From NCBI GenBank assembly GCA_038363925.1, contig JAQQWL010000002.1, forward strand, positions 2,976,001-3,040,000: DNA of 64,000 nucleotides, read 5' to 3'. The position numbers and the translations under genes are program-made. The notes beneath the pieces are model-generated. The model was not told the origin of the DNA. It made no database searches and was given only the letters and a program-made list of their open reading frames with translations. The DNA comes from Apiospora phragmitis. Lineage: Eukaryota; Ascomycota; Sordariomycetes; Amphisphaeriales; Apiosporaceae. Below are positions 1-15,137 of the stretch, piece after piece; the first letter of the stretch is position 1, and the number at the start of each line of letters is the position of its first letter.

Positions 1-3000
1 TACTTTTATTATATTAACCCTAATAAAGCTAGTTATTTAATAAAAAAAATTAAAGGCGGAAAAGTTAAACGTAAAAAAGATTTTATTCTTTTTATAAACG
101 TAATTATTTACCGCCCTAAGTCGTTTAACCCGTTTTTATTATATAAAAAAGGTTATAATAAAAAAGCGTTTAAAAGTATTTCGTCGGGAAATATAAGAAT
201 TAAATAAAAAAAAAATATTTCCTCCTCGATTATTAATTAAAAGAACTTTATTTTTAATAACTTACATTCTTTAAGTATCTCTAAAAACATTAATTAATCG
301 TTTTTTAATTTAATAAGTTTCCCGAGCCTAGGCCGTCGGTCCTCGCGGGGAACGCTCTTCCTCAAACTTCTAGAGTTTTTCCGCGGCGTTCGCTAAATAC
401 CTCTTAAGCTCCTAAGTATTATCCTCTAATAAGTAGCTTTTCCACTAAACGAGGTATTAAAAGCTTCGTCCTTCTTTTCTTTTATCGATAATTTCGTTAA
501 CTTTATACTTATACTAATCTATTTCGACTTTTAATTATATATCGATTAAAATTTCCTCAACCGCTGGCTCAAGTAATAAAATATAAAATATAAAGTATAT
601 CCGTATTATTTTAAATAATAATAATCGGTAATTAATTTTTAAAATAGCTTCTACGATTTTAAATAATCCTATTTTTTTAAAGTCTAATTTATCGCTTAAT
701 CGTTTTATTTTAATATTTCGTCGTAAGAGGTAAACTTTTTCTCCCTTTCCAAAAATTAATCCCTTTAACCTTATTTAATCGGCGTATCCTTTTATTCGTT
801 ATTAAAAGAAGGTAAGGTTTTATTATAATATAATTTAAAATTCTTTTAATTTCTCGATTTAAATAATTACAATTAATACTAACTTTCTTTTTATTAATTT
901 TCTAATAATTTCTAAATTATATCCATAATTTATTCGAAATAATAATATATATATAGCTTCGTTATCCGCGTTGTTATAAGCGAATTAAGTTATTAATAAT
1001 AATTATTTCAAATAACCCGTACTAATTAATAATTATTCGGAAAAACGTATATATTAAATTATTAATATCGCTCGATTTTTTATATAATAAAAAATAAATA
1101 TATTTCGTGAATTTATCCGTAATTATTAAGATATTATTATAATTAATCTTAATTAAAAGTTTCTTTAATAAAAATAACTTAATAACGAAATTAAATATAA
1201 TAATTTTCTATACTTTATTTAATAATAAAATCGGCTATAATTCTCCGTATAATCGATATCTAGCGGCCTTAACTTTATTATAAAGGTCATACTTACTAAT
1301 TACTTTAGCCACGATCAGCTTAAGGTTTTTATAATCGAATTATTTAATAATCCTTCTCTAAGTTTTAAATATTCCTTAATATCTATATATAAAGTGCTCG
1401 TAAAATTCTCGGATAAAATCTTCGCGGTACTACTTAAAAATATAGATCTTACCTCGGTAAAAGCGAAACCGTTATAGTTTTCGAAATAATCTTTAAAGTA
1501 ATTCGCAGGGTCGAGGTTTTAATTAAATTATTAAAACTTAATAACCTATTTATTATTATATTAAACATAGTTTATAACGTTTAATTATTTTAAAAGTACG
1601 AGGTTACCGTCTTGGTCGTAAATAAGGATTATTCGCGTTTCGGGCAGGACTTTTTCCTAATAGTCCGGTCGTCGGCTCAATACGTCGGCGCGACCGTTCT
1701 CGTTACCCCTTTAATAAATAATAATAAAATTAAATCTTAATAAAAATTCGAACTATTATATTTATTATTTATTTAATTTTTTAATAATAATAAACGTTAT
1801 AAAGTTTTTAGAATTAATATAAACCTTAACTAGTTTTATTATTTTATTAAAATAATATCTTTATTTTTTATAAGTTTTAATAATAATTATTAACTCTTTA
1901 TTATAAATTTAATAATTTAATTCTAATCCGTTAAACTTTTTTAAAAAAAATATAACGAGGTACGACTTTCCGTTATCGTCTTATTAATTTAATTACCCTC
2001 TGATTATATAATTTAATATATCGATTTTAACTTTAAAAAATTTAAACGGGTTTATTACGCGAAGTACTAATTCGTTAAAAATTCGTTCCTTAATATTATA
2101 AAAGGCCTCGTCTTCCTTCTTTATCTATCGAAATAATTCGTCCTTTTTTATTAAGTTCGTTAAAAGTATCGTTATTTTATTAAATCCGGGAATAAAAATC
2201 TAGTAATAATTAGTTAGTTTTAAAAAAGATTTAACTTTTATAACGTTTATAAGCGTAAGTTATTCTCTAATTATTAAGATTTTTAAAGGTTCTATTTAAA
2301 TTTCGCTTAAAAATATCACGTATCTTACGAAAATAACGGATTATTAGTAGAATTCGCTTTTTTTTAAATTAATTAATAAGTTAGCGTCCTATAGCTTTTA
2401 AAATACTAACTTTATATACTCTTAGTACTATTTATCGTTCTCGAAATAAATAAAGATATTATTAAAATATACTATAATAAACTTATTAAAATATTTTTAT
2501 AAAACGTGATTAATTATAATTTAAAAGTTAACTAATATATTAATTAAGTTAAACGGTATAACTTAATATTTAAAATAACTATACTTAGTTTAAAACGCGG
2601 TTTTTTACTCCTCTCCTTTTTTAATTCGGATTAAGTTATATATATTAAAAAGGTCGAATATTATAAAGATTTTAATATATAACAATTTATCCCGTAAATC
2701 GCCGATTAAAAATAAAGGGTACCGGTTTTTAATAATAATTTCGTTAAGCTTTTAATAATCGATATATATACGCTATTTAGGTTTCCCGTCCTTACTCTTT
2801 TTTAAAATAAAAAGGATAAAGAAGCCTATTAATAATATAAATGGTCGAATAATTCTTTTCTCGAGATTTTCCGTAATATATTTTTTTAAAGCTTATTCGT
2901 ATTCCTAGTTAAGTTTATATATAAATATAAATAAAGGTTCTTTCCTATTTTTAAAAGGTATTTTATAATTTTATTATATATAAAACGGTAAGCTTATTTC

Positions 3001-6000
3001 TAATTTCTTATTAAAAAATGCTTCGAATTATCGATACTTTTTTAATATAATCGTTATAACGTTCGGTTTAAGCTTTTTAATAATAATATATACTTTAAAG
3101 ATTTTAAATTTATTAAAGGGTTACTTTTTAAACCGTTATTTATTAATTAAACCTTTTTTTAATATATCTTATTAAAGTTAACTTATTTTTTAATTAATTT
3201 TAAAATTATTTACCCGTAATTAAAGTATTTTTAAAATTATATTATATTTTACGACGTCCGTAATATCACACGTGATTCGTTTATAACGTTTTTTAATATC
3301 GATTAAAAAGTTCGCGACTTCTTTCCGTACTTCTTTATCGTTGTAAGTTATAAATCTTCTATCAACGGTCTTAAATCGATATAAGGCGTTTTTCTCTTAT
3401 TATTCGAGTTTAAAGCAATTAATAATTCGTAATAAAATATAGTTTCTTTACGTTCCGCTATTAAGTAACGCTTTAATATAAACTCCTTTTACGCTTAATA
3501 TTAATATAATATATTTATAAATAACTCGATTATTTATTATTTAGCATAAGAACCTATCTTAGTCCGCCCGTTATCATCCTTTTATAATAAGCGGCGTCTA
3601 TTTCCCGAACGCTATATCTATAAGTTATTAACAATATCTTACGATTAACCCTCGTATTGTCGCCATTATTCTCTCCGTTTTTTATAAAGCGTTTCTTAAT
3701 ATATTAATAAAAGTGTTTTTATACTCTTCCCTATACGAAGTATTATCCCTAATATTTAAGATTCGGGTTTTTCCGATAATTCGAAAGTTTATTAAGTTCG
3801 CGGTAATTTATAAATATTTTATAAGTTTTTTAATATAATAAAAAGGTTCTCTTATTAAATATATACCTATACGTTTTAAAAGTATTAAGCGTTTTTTTTA
3901 AACGTTTATAGGTTCGCGATTTTTCCTAAGCGTATTTAAAGTATTAATTTTGGAAATACTCTTTTTAATTTCGTTCTTTTAAATAATATTATTATAATTA
4001 TTATAAATCTTTTTATATTAATAAATACGCGCGTTATCCGTTTAAAATCGATATTTAAATTTTTTTAATAATATAATCCGGGTATAGTTATATAATAGAT
4101 TGCTTATTAATCTTTTAGGAAAACTATTCGTATTTAAGCTTCTCCGCGAGGTATTCCGTATAAACGTTATATATATACGAAATTTATAAAAACATAAAAT
4201 ATCTTTTATAAATAAAACAAATTTATAAATTATTCCTTATTACGTAATTATTATAGATTTTTTAATTAAAACCGGCCGTAATAAATATTTAGTATAAATA
4301 TTTCGAGTTAAAATAAAGAATATTAAAAATAATTAATTACTCGTCGGTCTTAAAGTTTTTAAATTTAATAATCTCGTTTATTAATTCGTTTATTAACATA
4401 TTTATTAAATATTTATAATTTATTAATTATTTTAATTAATTTATAATATTATTTATTAAATTACTATTTTTATTATAAAAAAAAGGTTACTCTTTTTATA
4501 TTATCGTAATATTTTAACTATAATTCTCCCCGCCTTCCGGACTTTTAAAAAACTATCCGGTATTTTCTTTATTTATTAAATAAAAAATATACTTTTTATT
4601 ATAATAAGTTATCTAAAATAAGTTATTATATTTAATAATAACGTTATTATTTTTAATAATTATTATAAAAATATTTTTTATTTTAATAATATTAATATAT
4701 CGTTCTTTTAAAACTTATTAAAAGTTTTTCTTTAATACTTAATATTTTCGAACATAATATCCTAATTTTTAATAATTATAATAAAAGTTACGTAATTTTT
4801 TATTTTATTTATTATATTTAATAATATTGAAATCTATAGGTTTATTATAATAATTATATATTATAATATTTTTAAATAATATATAATTATATTATTATAA
4901 TCGCCCCGTATTAATTTAAATTTAATTAATTTCTTACTAAAGTCCGCCTTATTTCTTATAACGTTATTTATATATACGAGTATTAATTTTAATAATAAAT
5001 TCTATATATAAAAAAAAATTTATTAAAAATATGAAATTAATTAAATTTATTCTTAATATTATTTTTTAATTCTTAATAATATATTATAATTTTTATAACT
5101 TCGGTATAATTTAATTAAATTATAATATACTAAAACTCGGTTATATAAAAAGCGGCCGATCCTTTTTACTTAAAAGTTTTAAGTTCCTTCTCCGCTTATC
5201 GCTTTTTATCGAGGTTTTAAAAAAGTAATTTAAAGGTTTATTCGAAGCCGTTGTAACTTTTGAAAATATGTTATACCTCTGTACGGCATAGCTTAACTTA
5301 TTAATTGTTTTTTATAAGTTTATTTAAGTAAAGCTCGAACTAAGCGAATATTTTATTTTTAAAAAATAAGGCGGCGTAAATAACTCGTTAAATAGCGTTT
5401 TAAAACATCCTTTTATAAAACTATTAATAAGTTTTAACTTAAATAAAAAAGCTTCGGAAATTTCCGCTTATTTTATTAAAAAGTATTAACGTATTAATCT
5501 TTATACCTTTTTTTAATATAATAAAGGTTTAAATAATATTAATAGTTATATAAAAAAGACGTACTTTTTCGTATAGTTTATTAATATTATAAAGTATTTA
5601 TTTTAAAATACCCTTAATTAAGAGCTCATTACGCTCTTTTTCAAGCTTAATATAATAATATTAGTAATTAACGCTTTTTTATTCGAATTCCTTAATTTAT
5701 TTAACTAACGTTTATTATATAAGCTCGTTATTATTATTATCGCTATTAACGTTTATAATAAGGTCCCGTTAAAAGGTGCTAAAAATAGCGGTAAGGGTCT
5801 TTTTATATTAAATAGTATTATTAAAATTAAACGTAAATATAATTCTTATAATATTATTATTTAAAAGTTTAAATAATAATTTATAAAAATAAAAATAATT
5901 AAAATATAACGAACATTATTTAAGTTTTAAAAGAAACTTAATAAAACGTATTAAAGTTTATATTAATAATACGAGAAAATATTTAAATATATAATAAAAA

Positions 6001-6589
6001 TCGCTTTTATTAATATAATAAGTAATAATTTATAAAAACGAAAATAATTAAAATATATAAATTTAAAAATATTTATAATAATTTTATTAAAACTATTTAT
6101 TTTATTAATAAATTAAAATTAATATTTAAATTAATTATTAAAATAAAAAATATTTATATAAAATATATAAAAAATATTTATCGTTATATATTTAATCTCC
6201 TTTTTTATTAATCTATTAAAACGTTTATTAGCTTATAGTAATCCTATTATTAGTTCACGGTAATCCATCCTTTAGATCACGGTGATCCATTCTAATAACT
6301 TACTTAAAAGCGTTATGATCCCGTCGCTCCTAGCTTACTTATTAAAGCGGTAATCTAGTCGCTCCTCGTCCCGTAGCTCTTTTTTAACCGCTTTCCCGGG
6401 TCGGGTTTATTTTTTCACTATTTAAAATATCTTCGTAATTATATTTATATATTTTTATAATATAACAGAGTTTATATTAATATAATTAATAATACGGTTA
6501 ATAATTATAACGTCGTAGCCTGGTTAGGGCATAGTAGTTCCGTTCCGGCGGGTGGGGTCTTGGCCACATGATTAGGTCGGGTTATAATA
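1..6589 (-). mobile_element. RIP-degraded Ty3/gypsy LTR retrotransposon, copy 1 (cut by left edge)
   Basis: This is a decayed LTR retrotransposon read on the minus strand; its 5' LTR is 5905-6589 and its 3' end lies beyond the left edge. Position 1 aligns with about position 9048 of the second copy, so roughly the last 1 kb is outside the window. On the minus strand, 2437-2481 encodes the reverse-transcriptase core with the catalytic YxDD read as YFNN: both Asp became Asn, as expected of G-to-A change. Positions about 1083-1189 encode an integrase-core stretch (ILIITDKLIKYTYFLP). The RT-then-integrase order is that of Ty3/gypsy. No ORF of useful length survives; TpA-rich sequence and stops throughout indicate RIP. 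It cannot be autonomous. Confidence 0.9.
5905..6589 (-). repeat. LTR of copy 1 (5' LTR of the minus-strand element)
   Basis: It aligns along its length with the LTRs at 8079-8729 and 15138-15788, starting at TATAACGAAC and ending at GGGTTATAATA. The terminal TG/CA appear as TA/TA here, consistent with C-to-T decay. At 685 bp it is 34 bp longer than the other two; the extra bases lie around 6300-6360. Confidence 0.88.
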
Positions 6590-8073
6590 AATAAGCACTC
6601 GCGACTAGTTTTAATATATATATTTCTATATAACTTAAAATAGCATTATCGTTATTTAATTCGCTCTATTTAACCGAGAACTCGCGGAAGAACACCGAAC
6701 TTAAATAGTTTAAAAGAATAACTTAATTAGCTCACTTCGTATACTTACTTATAAGCTAGCTAAATAGAGGATTTAACTTTTATATTCTATTTTCTTCTCT
6801 TTTTTAGTTCATAGGTGTGTAATTTTAATAATAAAATTATTTACCTCGGAATTAAAGTCGACGAGGCTATGCGTACGAAAAAAAAAGAATTATAATAAGA
6901 GAGTAAGCGAGAGAAATTTTATTACCTAATTTATATATAAGTATACTACTTATATAAGCGACCGCCCACGTAAGTAGCTACTCGTAATAATATAATAATA
7001 ATAATAATTAATTTACCGTCTAGCCGAAGGCGTGAGCCTTATACAGACGTTAGTGCTATACTAGCTACTATAGTACACGGTTGCGGCGCTCTAATGGACC
7101 TCCTCCGGCGCCTGCGGCGCTCTCCATCCTTCTAAAGCTCGGGTCTTCCAGGCCTCATCCAGGCTTCCTCCTTCTGCCAGCCCCCACCGTCTTGAAATTG
7201 CCACACAGGCCCTAAATGCTAACGCGTTCTCTATTAAACCTGCTATCTATTAACTATTTAGCTACGCACGATGGCGCGAAACTTATCTTCCGCGACGTGG
7301 GGTATATCCCCTTCGCCCATGTCTACTTCAAGGCGGCCTCTACGCCTTATAATTAGCTGAACAGCGTGGTTAAGATTGCGCAGCTGCGGCAAGAAACCTT
7401 TGGTACATATTTAGATGTCTTTTAGGTAAGCAAGTTTAAGAGGTTCGTCTTAGTCTCTAGGAGTAAAGAAGAGTATCGGTCTAGGGCTAAAAAGGGAAGG
7501 AATACGGAAAGAGGGAAATAAACACCACGACTAACTACGAAACAGCTAGCATTAAACTAGTTTAATAAGCACGTCTATTATCTAGTATAAGTAGGCTGCT
7601 AAGAAGGTTACGCAGTATTAATAAAGGTCTGGCGGTAATAGCCCACTTCGCGCCGGCCGGGAAAAAGGGGCTTTTTATTATAATATTAATATTTATCACA
7701 TCCGGTCTAAGGAAAGGGGATACGCATTTATAATATTCGTTTATAAAAATATTAAATAAAAAAGAGATCGTATATATTTATTATTACGTATAATTTTAAT
7801 ATAGTTATTTAAAATAATAAGAAAAGGGGATTCGTAATAAAGATAAGCTTAATTAATATAATAATATCTAAGGATAAAAAGGCCGGTAAAGCTAATATAA
7901 CTAATAGTTATTATAGTAGTTCTAATATATATTATTATAAAGTAAGCTATAATATAAAAATTGATAAATAAAAGATAAATATAGAGAAAAAACTAACGAG
8001 ATTAGTTTAGCTTAACTTAACCTCTAGTGAGGCTCCACTATTTTAATAAAATCTCTCTTATTTATTTATTTAT
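6590..8073. other. AT-rich relic between the two retrotransposons, with a less decayed core at about 7020-7600
   Basis: No intact gene. From about 7268 to 7515 the plus strand keeps a reading frame with protein-like composition (KLIFRDVGYIPFAHVYFKA and onward) broken by TAG codons at former CAG positions, so it looks like a RIP-damaged coding remnant. I do not recognise the family. The flanks (6600-7000 and 7680-8073) are strongly AT-rich and probably remains of other transposons. Positions 8074-8078 (ATAGT) are the left target-site copy of the next element. Confidence 0.5.
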
Positions 8074-8078
8074 ATAGT
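8074..8078. repeat. Target-site duplication, left copy (ATAGT)
   Basis: ATAGT lies immediately before the LTR start TATAACG and matches 15789-15793 after the other LTR. Five bases is the usual size for LTR-retrotransposon insertion. Confidence 0.9.
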
Positions 8079-8729
8079 TATAACGAACGTTATCCGGGTT
8101 TTAAAAGAAACTTAGTAAGACGTATTAGGGTTTATATTAATAATACGAGAGAGTATTTAAACGTGCGATAAAAGTCGCTTTTATTAATATAATAGGTAAT
8201 AGTTTATAAGAACGAAGGCGATTAAAGTGTATAGATATTAAAGGTATTTATAATAGTTTCGTTAAAACTGTTTACTTTATTAATAGGTTAAGATTAATAC
8301 TTAAATTAATTATTAAAGTAAAGAGTATTTATATAAAATATATAAGGGACGTTCGTCGTTATATATTTAATTTCTTTTTTTATTGATCCGTTAGATTACC
8401 CGTTGGTTCACGGTGATCCTGTTATTGGCTCACGGTAATCTATCTTTTAAATTACGGTGATCTATTCCAATATCTTATTTGGTAGTGCGGTAATTCGGTC
8501 GCTCCTTGTTACGTGATTTCTCCCTAGTTGCTTTCCCGGGTCGGGTCTATCCTTTCGTTATTTAAGATATCTTCGTAGTTATATTTACGCGTTTTCGTAA
8601 TATAGGGGAGTTTATATTAATATAGTTAATAATATGGTCGGTAATTATAACGTCGTAGCTTAGTCGGGGCATGGTAATCCCGTTCTAGCGAGTAGGGTTT
8701 TAGTTATATAATTAAGTCGGGTTATAACA
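8079..8729 (-). repeat. LTR, 651 bp (3' LTR of the minus-strand element)
   Basis: Starts TATAACGAACG and ends GGGTTATAACA; aligns with 15138-15788 along its full length. It is less AT-shifted than the internal region (for example 8640-8700), so RIP has been uneven between the two LTRs. Confidence 0.93.
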
Positions 8730-11700
8730 CTATCCTCCTTTTTTTAAATATTTTATCTTTAAAGTATCGACTCTATAAATACTTTAATTACTTATATTAT
8801 TAAGTTATAGTAGGTTTCTTTTCTTTATTATTTTTTATTATAATATTTACTTATTATAATTAGTCGTATTAAAAAATCTCGGTTTAAAAAAATTATTACG
8901 CGTTTAGCTTTTACTATTAATATAGAATTTACGGGTAACCTAATTAATATACCCTGTACTTATTATTTTCGCTAGAACTTAACTTATTATATAAACGAGA
9001 AGTCGTTTCGCTATTCGGAATATATTCGGGTTAGTTGCTCCTATAACGGCACCTTTATTACGTCAGCTTTAACGAAGCTAGCCGCTTAATAAAAAAAGCT
9101 GGAGGCGGAAGAGTTAGACGTAGAAAAGGCTTTATTCTTTTTATAAACGTAGCTATTTACCGCCTTAGGTTATTTAGCCCGTTTTTATTATATAAAAAAG
9201 GTTATAATAAAAAAGTATTCGGAGGCGTTTCGTTGGGGAATATAGGAGCTAAATAAAGAGGACGGTATTTCCTCCTCGATCGTTAATTAAGAGAACTTCG
9301 TCCTTAGTAACCTACGTTCTTTAAATATTTTTAAGGACGTTAACTAGTCGTTTTTTAGTTTAATAGGTTTTTTTAAGCTTAGGCCGTTGATCTTTGTAGA
9401 GGAGGCTCTTTTTTAAATTTCTAGAGTTTCTCCGCGGCGTTCGCTAGGTATTTTTTAAGCTTTTAAGTATTATTTTTTAATAAGTAACCCTTTTATTAAA
9501 CGAGGTATTAGAAGTTTTATCTTTTTTTTATTAATAATTTTATCGATTTCGTATTCGTATTAATTTATTTCGATTTTTAATTATATATTAATTAGGGTTT
9601 TCTCGGCCGTTAATTCGAGTAATAAAATATGAAATATAGGGTATATCCGTATTATTTTAAATAGTAATAATCGGTAGTTAGTTTTTAAAATAGTTTTTAC
9701 GATTTTAAATAGTTTTATCTTTTTAAAATCTAATTTATTACTTAGTTATTTTATTTTAATATTTCGTCGTAAGAGGTAAACTTTTTTTCCTTTTTTAAAG
9801 GTTAATTTTTTTAATTTTATTTAGTCGGCGTATCTTTTTATTTATTATTAAAGAAAATAAGGTCTTATTATAATATAATTTAAAGTTCTTTTAATTTTTT
9901 AACTTATATAGTTATAATTAGTATTAGCTCTCCTTTTAAAGGTTTTTTAATAATTTTCGAGTTGTACCCGTAGTTTACTCGGAATAATAAAATACGCGTA
10001 GCTTCGTTATTTACGTTATTATAAGCGAATTAAGTTATAAGTAATAATTATACTTAATTATCTTATTCGTAATTAATATAATAGCGTAAATATTATTTTA
10101 AGGTTTAGTTTATTTATTTAATTTATTTATTTATTTAAGGGTAGTAAGTTGTAGATAGTTTATATTTAACTATAAGTTATGTTATAAACGATTTCTAAAA
10201 TTTAGCGGTAAATAGTTTATTCTTATTGGAAATAATTATTTCGGGCAGCCCGTGCTGGTTAACGATTATTCGAAAGAATATATACGCTAAGTTATTAATA
10301 TTATTAAATTTTTTATACGGTAAGAAATAAGTATACTTTATAAGTTTATCCGTAATTATTAAGATATTATCGTAATTAATTTTAGTTAAGAGTTCTTTTA
10401 ATAGGGGTAATTTAATAACGAAGTTAAGTATAATAATTTTTTATGCTCTATTTAATAATAGGATTAGCTATAGTTTTTTGTACAGCCGGTGTCGGGTAGC
10501 TTTAATTTTGTTATAAAGGTTATATTTATTAATTACTTTAATTACAATTAGTTTAAAGTTTTTATAATCTAATTATTTAATAATCCTTTTCTAGGTTTTA
10601 AATATCCCTTGGTATCCGTGTACCGGATACTTATAGAATTCTTTAATAAAGTTTTCGCGATACCGCTTAAGGATATAGATTTTATTTCGGTAAAAAGTAA
10701 GACCGTTATAGTTTTTAAGGTAATCCTTAAAATAGCTCGCGGGGTCGGGGGTTTAATTAAATTACCGAAACTTAGTAATTTAATTATTATTAGATTAGAC
10801 GTAGCTCGTAATATTTAATTACCTCGACGATATAAGGTTATTATTTTAATTATAAATAAGGATAGTTCGCGTTTCGAGTAGAACTTTTTCCTAATGGTTC
10901 GGTTATCGGCTTAATATATTAACGCGACCGTTTTCGTTATTTTTTTAATAAATAATAATAAGGTTAAATATTAATAAGAATTTAAACTATTATATTTATT
11001 ATTTATTTAATTTTTTAATAATAATAAACGTTATAAAGTTTTTATAATCGGTATAAACTTTAATTAGTTTTATTATTTTATTAAAATAATATCTTTATTT
11101 TTCGTAAATTTTAATAATAATTATTAATTTTTTATTATAAATTTAATAATTAAACTTTAATTTGTTAAATTTTTTTTAAAAAAAATATAACCGGGTGTGA
11201 TTTTCCGTTATTATTTTATTAATTAAATTATCCTCCGATCGTATAGTTTAATACGTTAGTTTTAATTTTAAAGGGTTTAAATAGGTTTATTACGCAAAGT
11301 ATTAGTTCGTTAAAAATTCGTTCCTTAATATTATAAAAAGCCTTATTTTTTTTCTCTGTTTATTAAAATAGTTCGTTTTTTTTTTATTAAGTTTATTAAA
11401 AGTATCGTTATCCTATTAAATCCGGGGACAAAAATCCGGTAATAATTAGTTAATTTTAAAAAAGATTTAATTTCCGTAGCGTTTATAGGCGTAAGTTATT
11501 TTTTAATTATTAAAATTTTCGAAGGTTTTATTCGGATTTTGCCCAAGGATATTACGTATTTTATAAAAGTAATGGATCGTTAATAGAATTCGTTTTTTTA
11601 AAGTTAATTAGTAAGTTAGTGTTTTATAGTTTTTAAAGTATTAATTTTATATATTTTCGGTATTGTTCGTTATTTTTAAAATAAATAAGGATATTATTAA

Positions 11701-14700
11701 AATATATTATAACGAATTTATTAAAGTATTTTTATAAAATATAATTAATTATAAATTAAAAATTAATTAGTATATTAATTAAGCTAAACAGTATCGCTTA
11801 GTATTCGAAATAGCCGTACTTAGTTCGGAACGCGGTTTTTTATTCTTCTCCTTTTTTAATTCGGATTAAGTTATATATATTAAAGAGGTCGAGTATTATA
11901 AAAATTTTAATATGTAATAATTTATTTCGTAAATCGTTAATTAAAAATAAAAGGTACTAGTTTTTAATAATAATTTCGTTAAGTTTTTAATAATTGATAT
12001 ATATACGTTATTTAGGTTTCCCGTCCTTACTTTTTTTTAAAACGAAGAGGATAAAGAAGCCTATTAGTAATATAAATAGTCGAATAACTTTTTTTTCGAG
12101 ATTTTCCGTAATATATTTTTTTAAAACCTGTTCGTACTTTTAATTAAATTTATATATAAATATAAATAAAGGTTCCCTTTTATTTTTAAAAAGTATTTTA
12201 TAATTTTATTATATATAAAGCGGTAAGCTTATTTCTAATTTCTTATTAAAAAAAGCTTCGAATTACCGATACTTTTTTAATATAATCGTTATAATATTCG
12301 GCTTAGGTTTTTTAATAATAATATATACTTTAAATATTTTAAGTTTATTAAAAGGTTACTTTTTAAACCGTTACTTATTAATTAAACCTTTTTTAATATA
12401 TTTTATTAAAATTAACCTATTTTTTAATTAATTTTAGAATTATTTACCCGTAATTAAAATATTTTTAAAATTATATCGTATTTTATAACGTTTATAATAT
12501 TATACATAATTCATTCATAGCGTTTTTTAATATTAACCGGAAGGTTCGCAACTTCCTTTCATACTTCTCTATCGTTATAGGTTACAAGTCTTTTATTAAC
12601 GGTTTTAAATCGATATAAACCGTTTTTCTCTTATTATTCGAATTTAAAGCAATTAACGATTCGTAATAAAATATAGTTTCTTTACGCTTTATTATTAAGT
12701 AGTACTTTAATATAAACTCTTTTTACGCTTATTATTAATACGATATACTTATAAATAACTTAATTATCTATTATTTAATATAGGGACCTATCTTAGTCCG
12801 CTTATTATGGTCTTTTTATAATAAGCGGTGTTCGTTTTTTAAACGCTACTTTTATAAATAATTAATAATTTTTTACGATCGATCTCGTATCGTTATTATT
12901 ATTCTTTCCGTTTTTTTTAAAGCGCTTTTTAATATATTAATAGGGGTGTTTCTATACTTTTCCCCGTACGAAATACTATCCCTAATATTTAAGATCCGGG
13001 TTTTTCGGGTAATTTAAAAGTTTATTAAGTTCGCGATAATTTATAAACGCTTTATAAATTCCTTAATATATTAAAGGGGTCCTCTTATTAAATATATACT
13101 TATACGTTTTAAAAGCGTTAAGCGCCATTTTTTAAACGTTTATAAATTTATAATTTTTTTAAGCGTATTTAAAATATTAATCTTCGCAATATTCTTTTTA
13201 ATCTCATCCTTTTAGGTAATATTATCGTAATTACCGTAAGTTTTTTTATATTAATAAATACGCGCGTCGTTTATTAAGGATTAATATTTAAATTCTTTTA
13301 ATAATATAGTTCGGGTACGGTTGTATAATAAGTCGTTTATTAATCCTTTAAAGATATTATTTATATTTTAATTTCTTCGCGAAATATTTTATATAAACGT
13401 TATATATATATAAAATCTATAAAAACGTAAAGTATCCTTTATATATAAAAGAAATTTATAAGTTATTCTTTACGGCGTAATTATTATAAATTCTTTAATT
13501 AAACCCGGCCGTAATAAGTACTTAGCGTAAATATTTTAAATCGGGGTAAGGAATACTAAGGATAATTATTTATCCGTTAATTTTTAAGTTTTTAAACTTA
13601 GTAATTTTATATATTAATTTATTTATTAATATACTTATTAAGCGTTTATAATTTATAAATTATTTTAATTAGTTTATAATATTATTTATTAAATTATTAT
13701 TTCCGTTATAAAAGAGGGATCGTTCTTTTTATATTATCGCGATATTTCGGCTATAATTCTCCTTACTTCTTAAAGCTTTAAGGAATTATTCGGTACTTTC
13801 TTTATTTATTAAATAAAAAATACACTTATTATCGTAATAAATTATTTAAAATAAACTATTATATTTAATAATAACGTTATTATTTTTAATAATTATTATA
13901 AAGGTATTCTTTATTTTAATAATATTAATATATTATTTATTAAGGACTCGTTAGAAATCTTTCCTTAATATTTAATATTTTCGAGCGTAATATCCTAGTT
14001 TTTAATAATTATAACAGGTACCGCGTAATTTCTTATTTTATTTATTATATTTAATAGCGTCGAAATTTACAAGCTTATTATAATAACTATACGTTATAAT
14101 ATTTCTAAGCGATATATAATTATATTATCGTAATCGCCCCGTATTAGCTTAGGTTTGATTAATTTATTATTAAAGTCCGCCCTATTTTTCGCGGCGTCGC
14201 TCATATATACGAGTATCGATTTTAATAATAAGCTCTATATACGAGAGAAAATTATTGGGGGCGTCGAGCCGGCTGAGTTCGTTCTTAATATCGTCCTTTA
14301 GTTTTCGATAATATATTATAATTTTCGTAACTTCGATATAATTTAATCGAGTTATAATACACCGGAACTCGGCCGTATAAAAAGCGGCTAATTCTTTTTA
14401 TTTAAGGGTTTTAAGTTTCCTTTCCGCCTATCGCTTTTTGTCGGGGTTTTAAAAGAGTAATTTAAAAGCTTATTCGAAGCCGTCGTAACTTTTAAAAATA
14501 CGTTATACCTCTATACAGTATAGCTTAACTTACTAGTCGTTTTTTATAAGTTCGTTTAAATAACGTTTAAATTAAGCGAATATTTTATTTTTAAAAAACG
14601 AGGCGGCGTAAATAACTTATTAAGTAGTATTTTAAAACATTTTTTTATAAAACCGTTAATAAGTTTTAATTTAAATAAAAAAAACTTCGGAGGTTTCCGT

Positions 14701-15137
14701 TTATCTCGTTAAAAAATATTAACGTATTAATTCTTATACCCTTTTTTAATATAATAAAGGTTTAAATAATAATAATAACTATATAAAAAAGATATATTTT
14801 TTCGCATAGTTTATTAATATTATAAAGTATTTATTTTAAAACGTTTTTAATTAAAAACTCGTTACGCTCCTTTTTAAACTTAGCGTAATAATATTAATAA
14901 TTAACGCTCTTTTATTCGAATTCCTTAATTCGCTTAACTAGCGCTTATCGGGTAGGTTCGTTATTATTATCGTCGCTATCGACGTTTATAGCAGGGTCCC
15001 GTTAAATAGTACTAGGGGTAGCGATAGGGGTCTTTCTTTATCGGACGGTATTATTAAGGCTAAATATAAATATAATTCTTATAATATTATTATTTAAAGG
15101 TTTAAATAATAACTCGTAAAAATAAGAGTAATTAAAA

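Noticed and set aside
10609..10818. 69-codon plus-strand frame
   Set aside because: It lies inside the RIPped retrotransposon, whose coding strand is minus.
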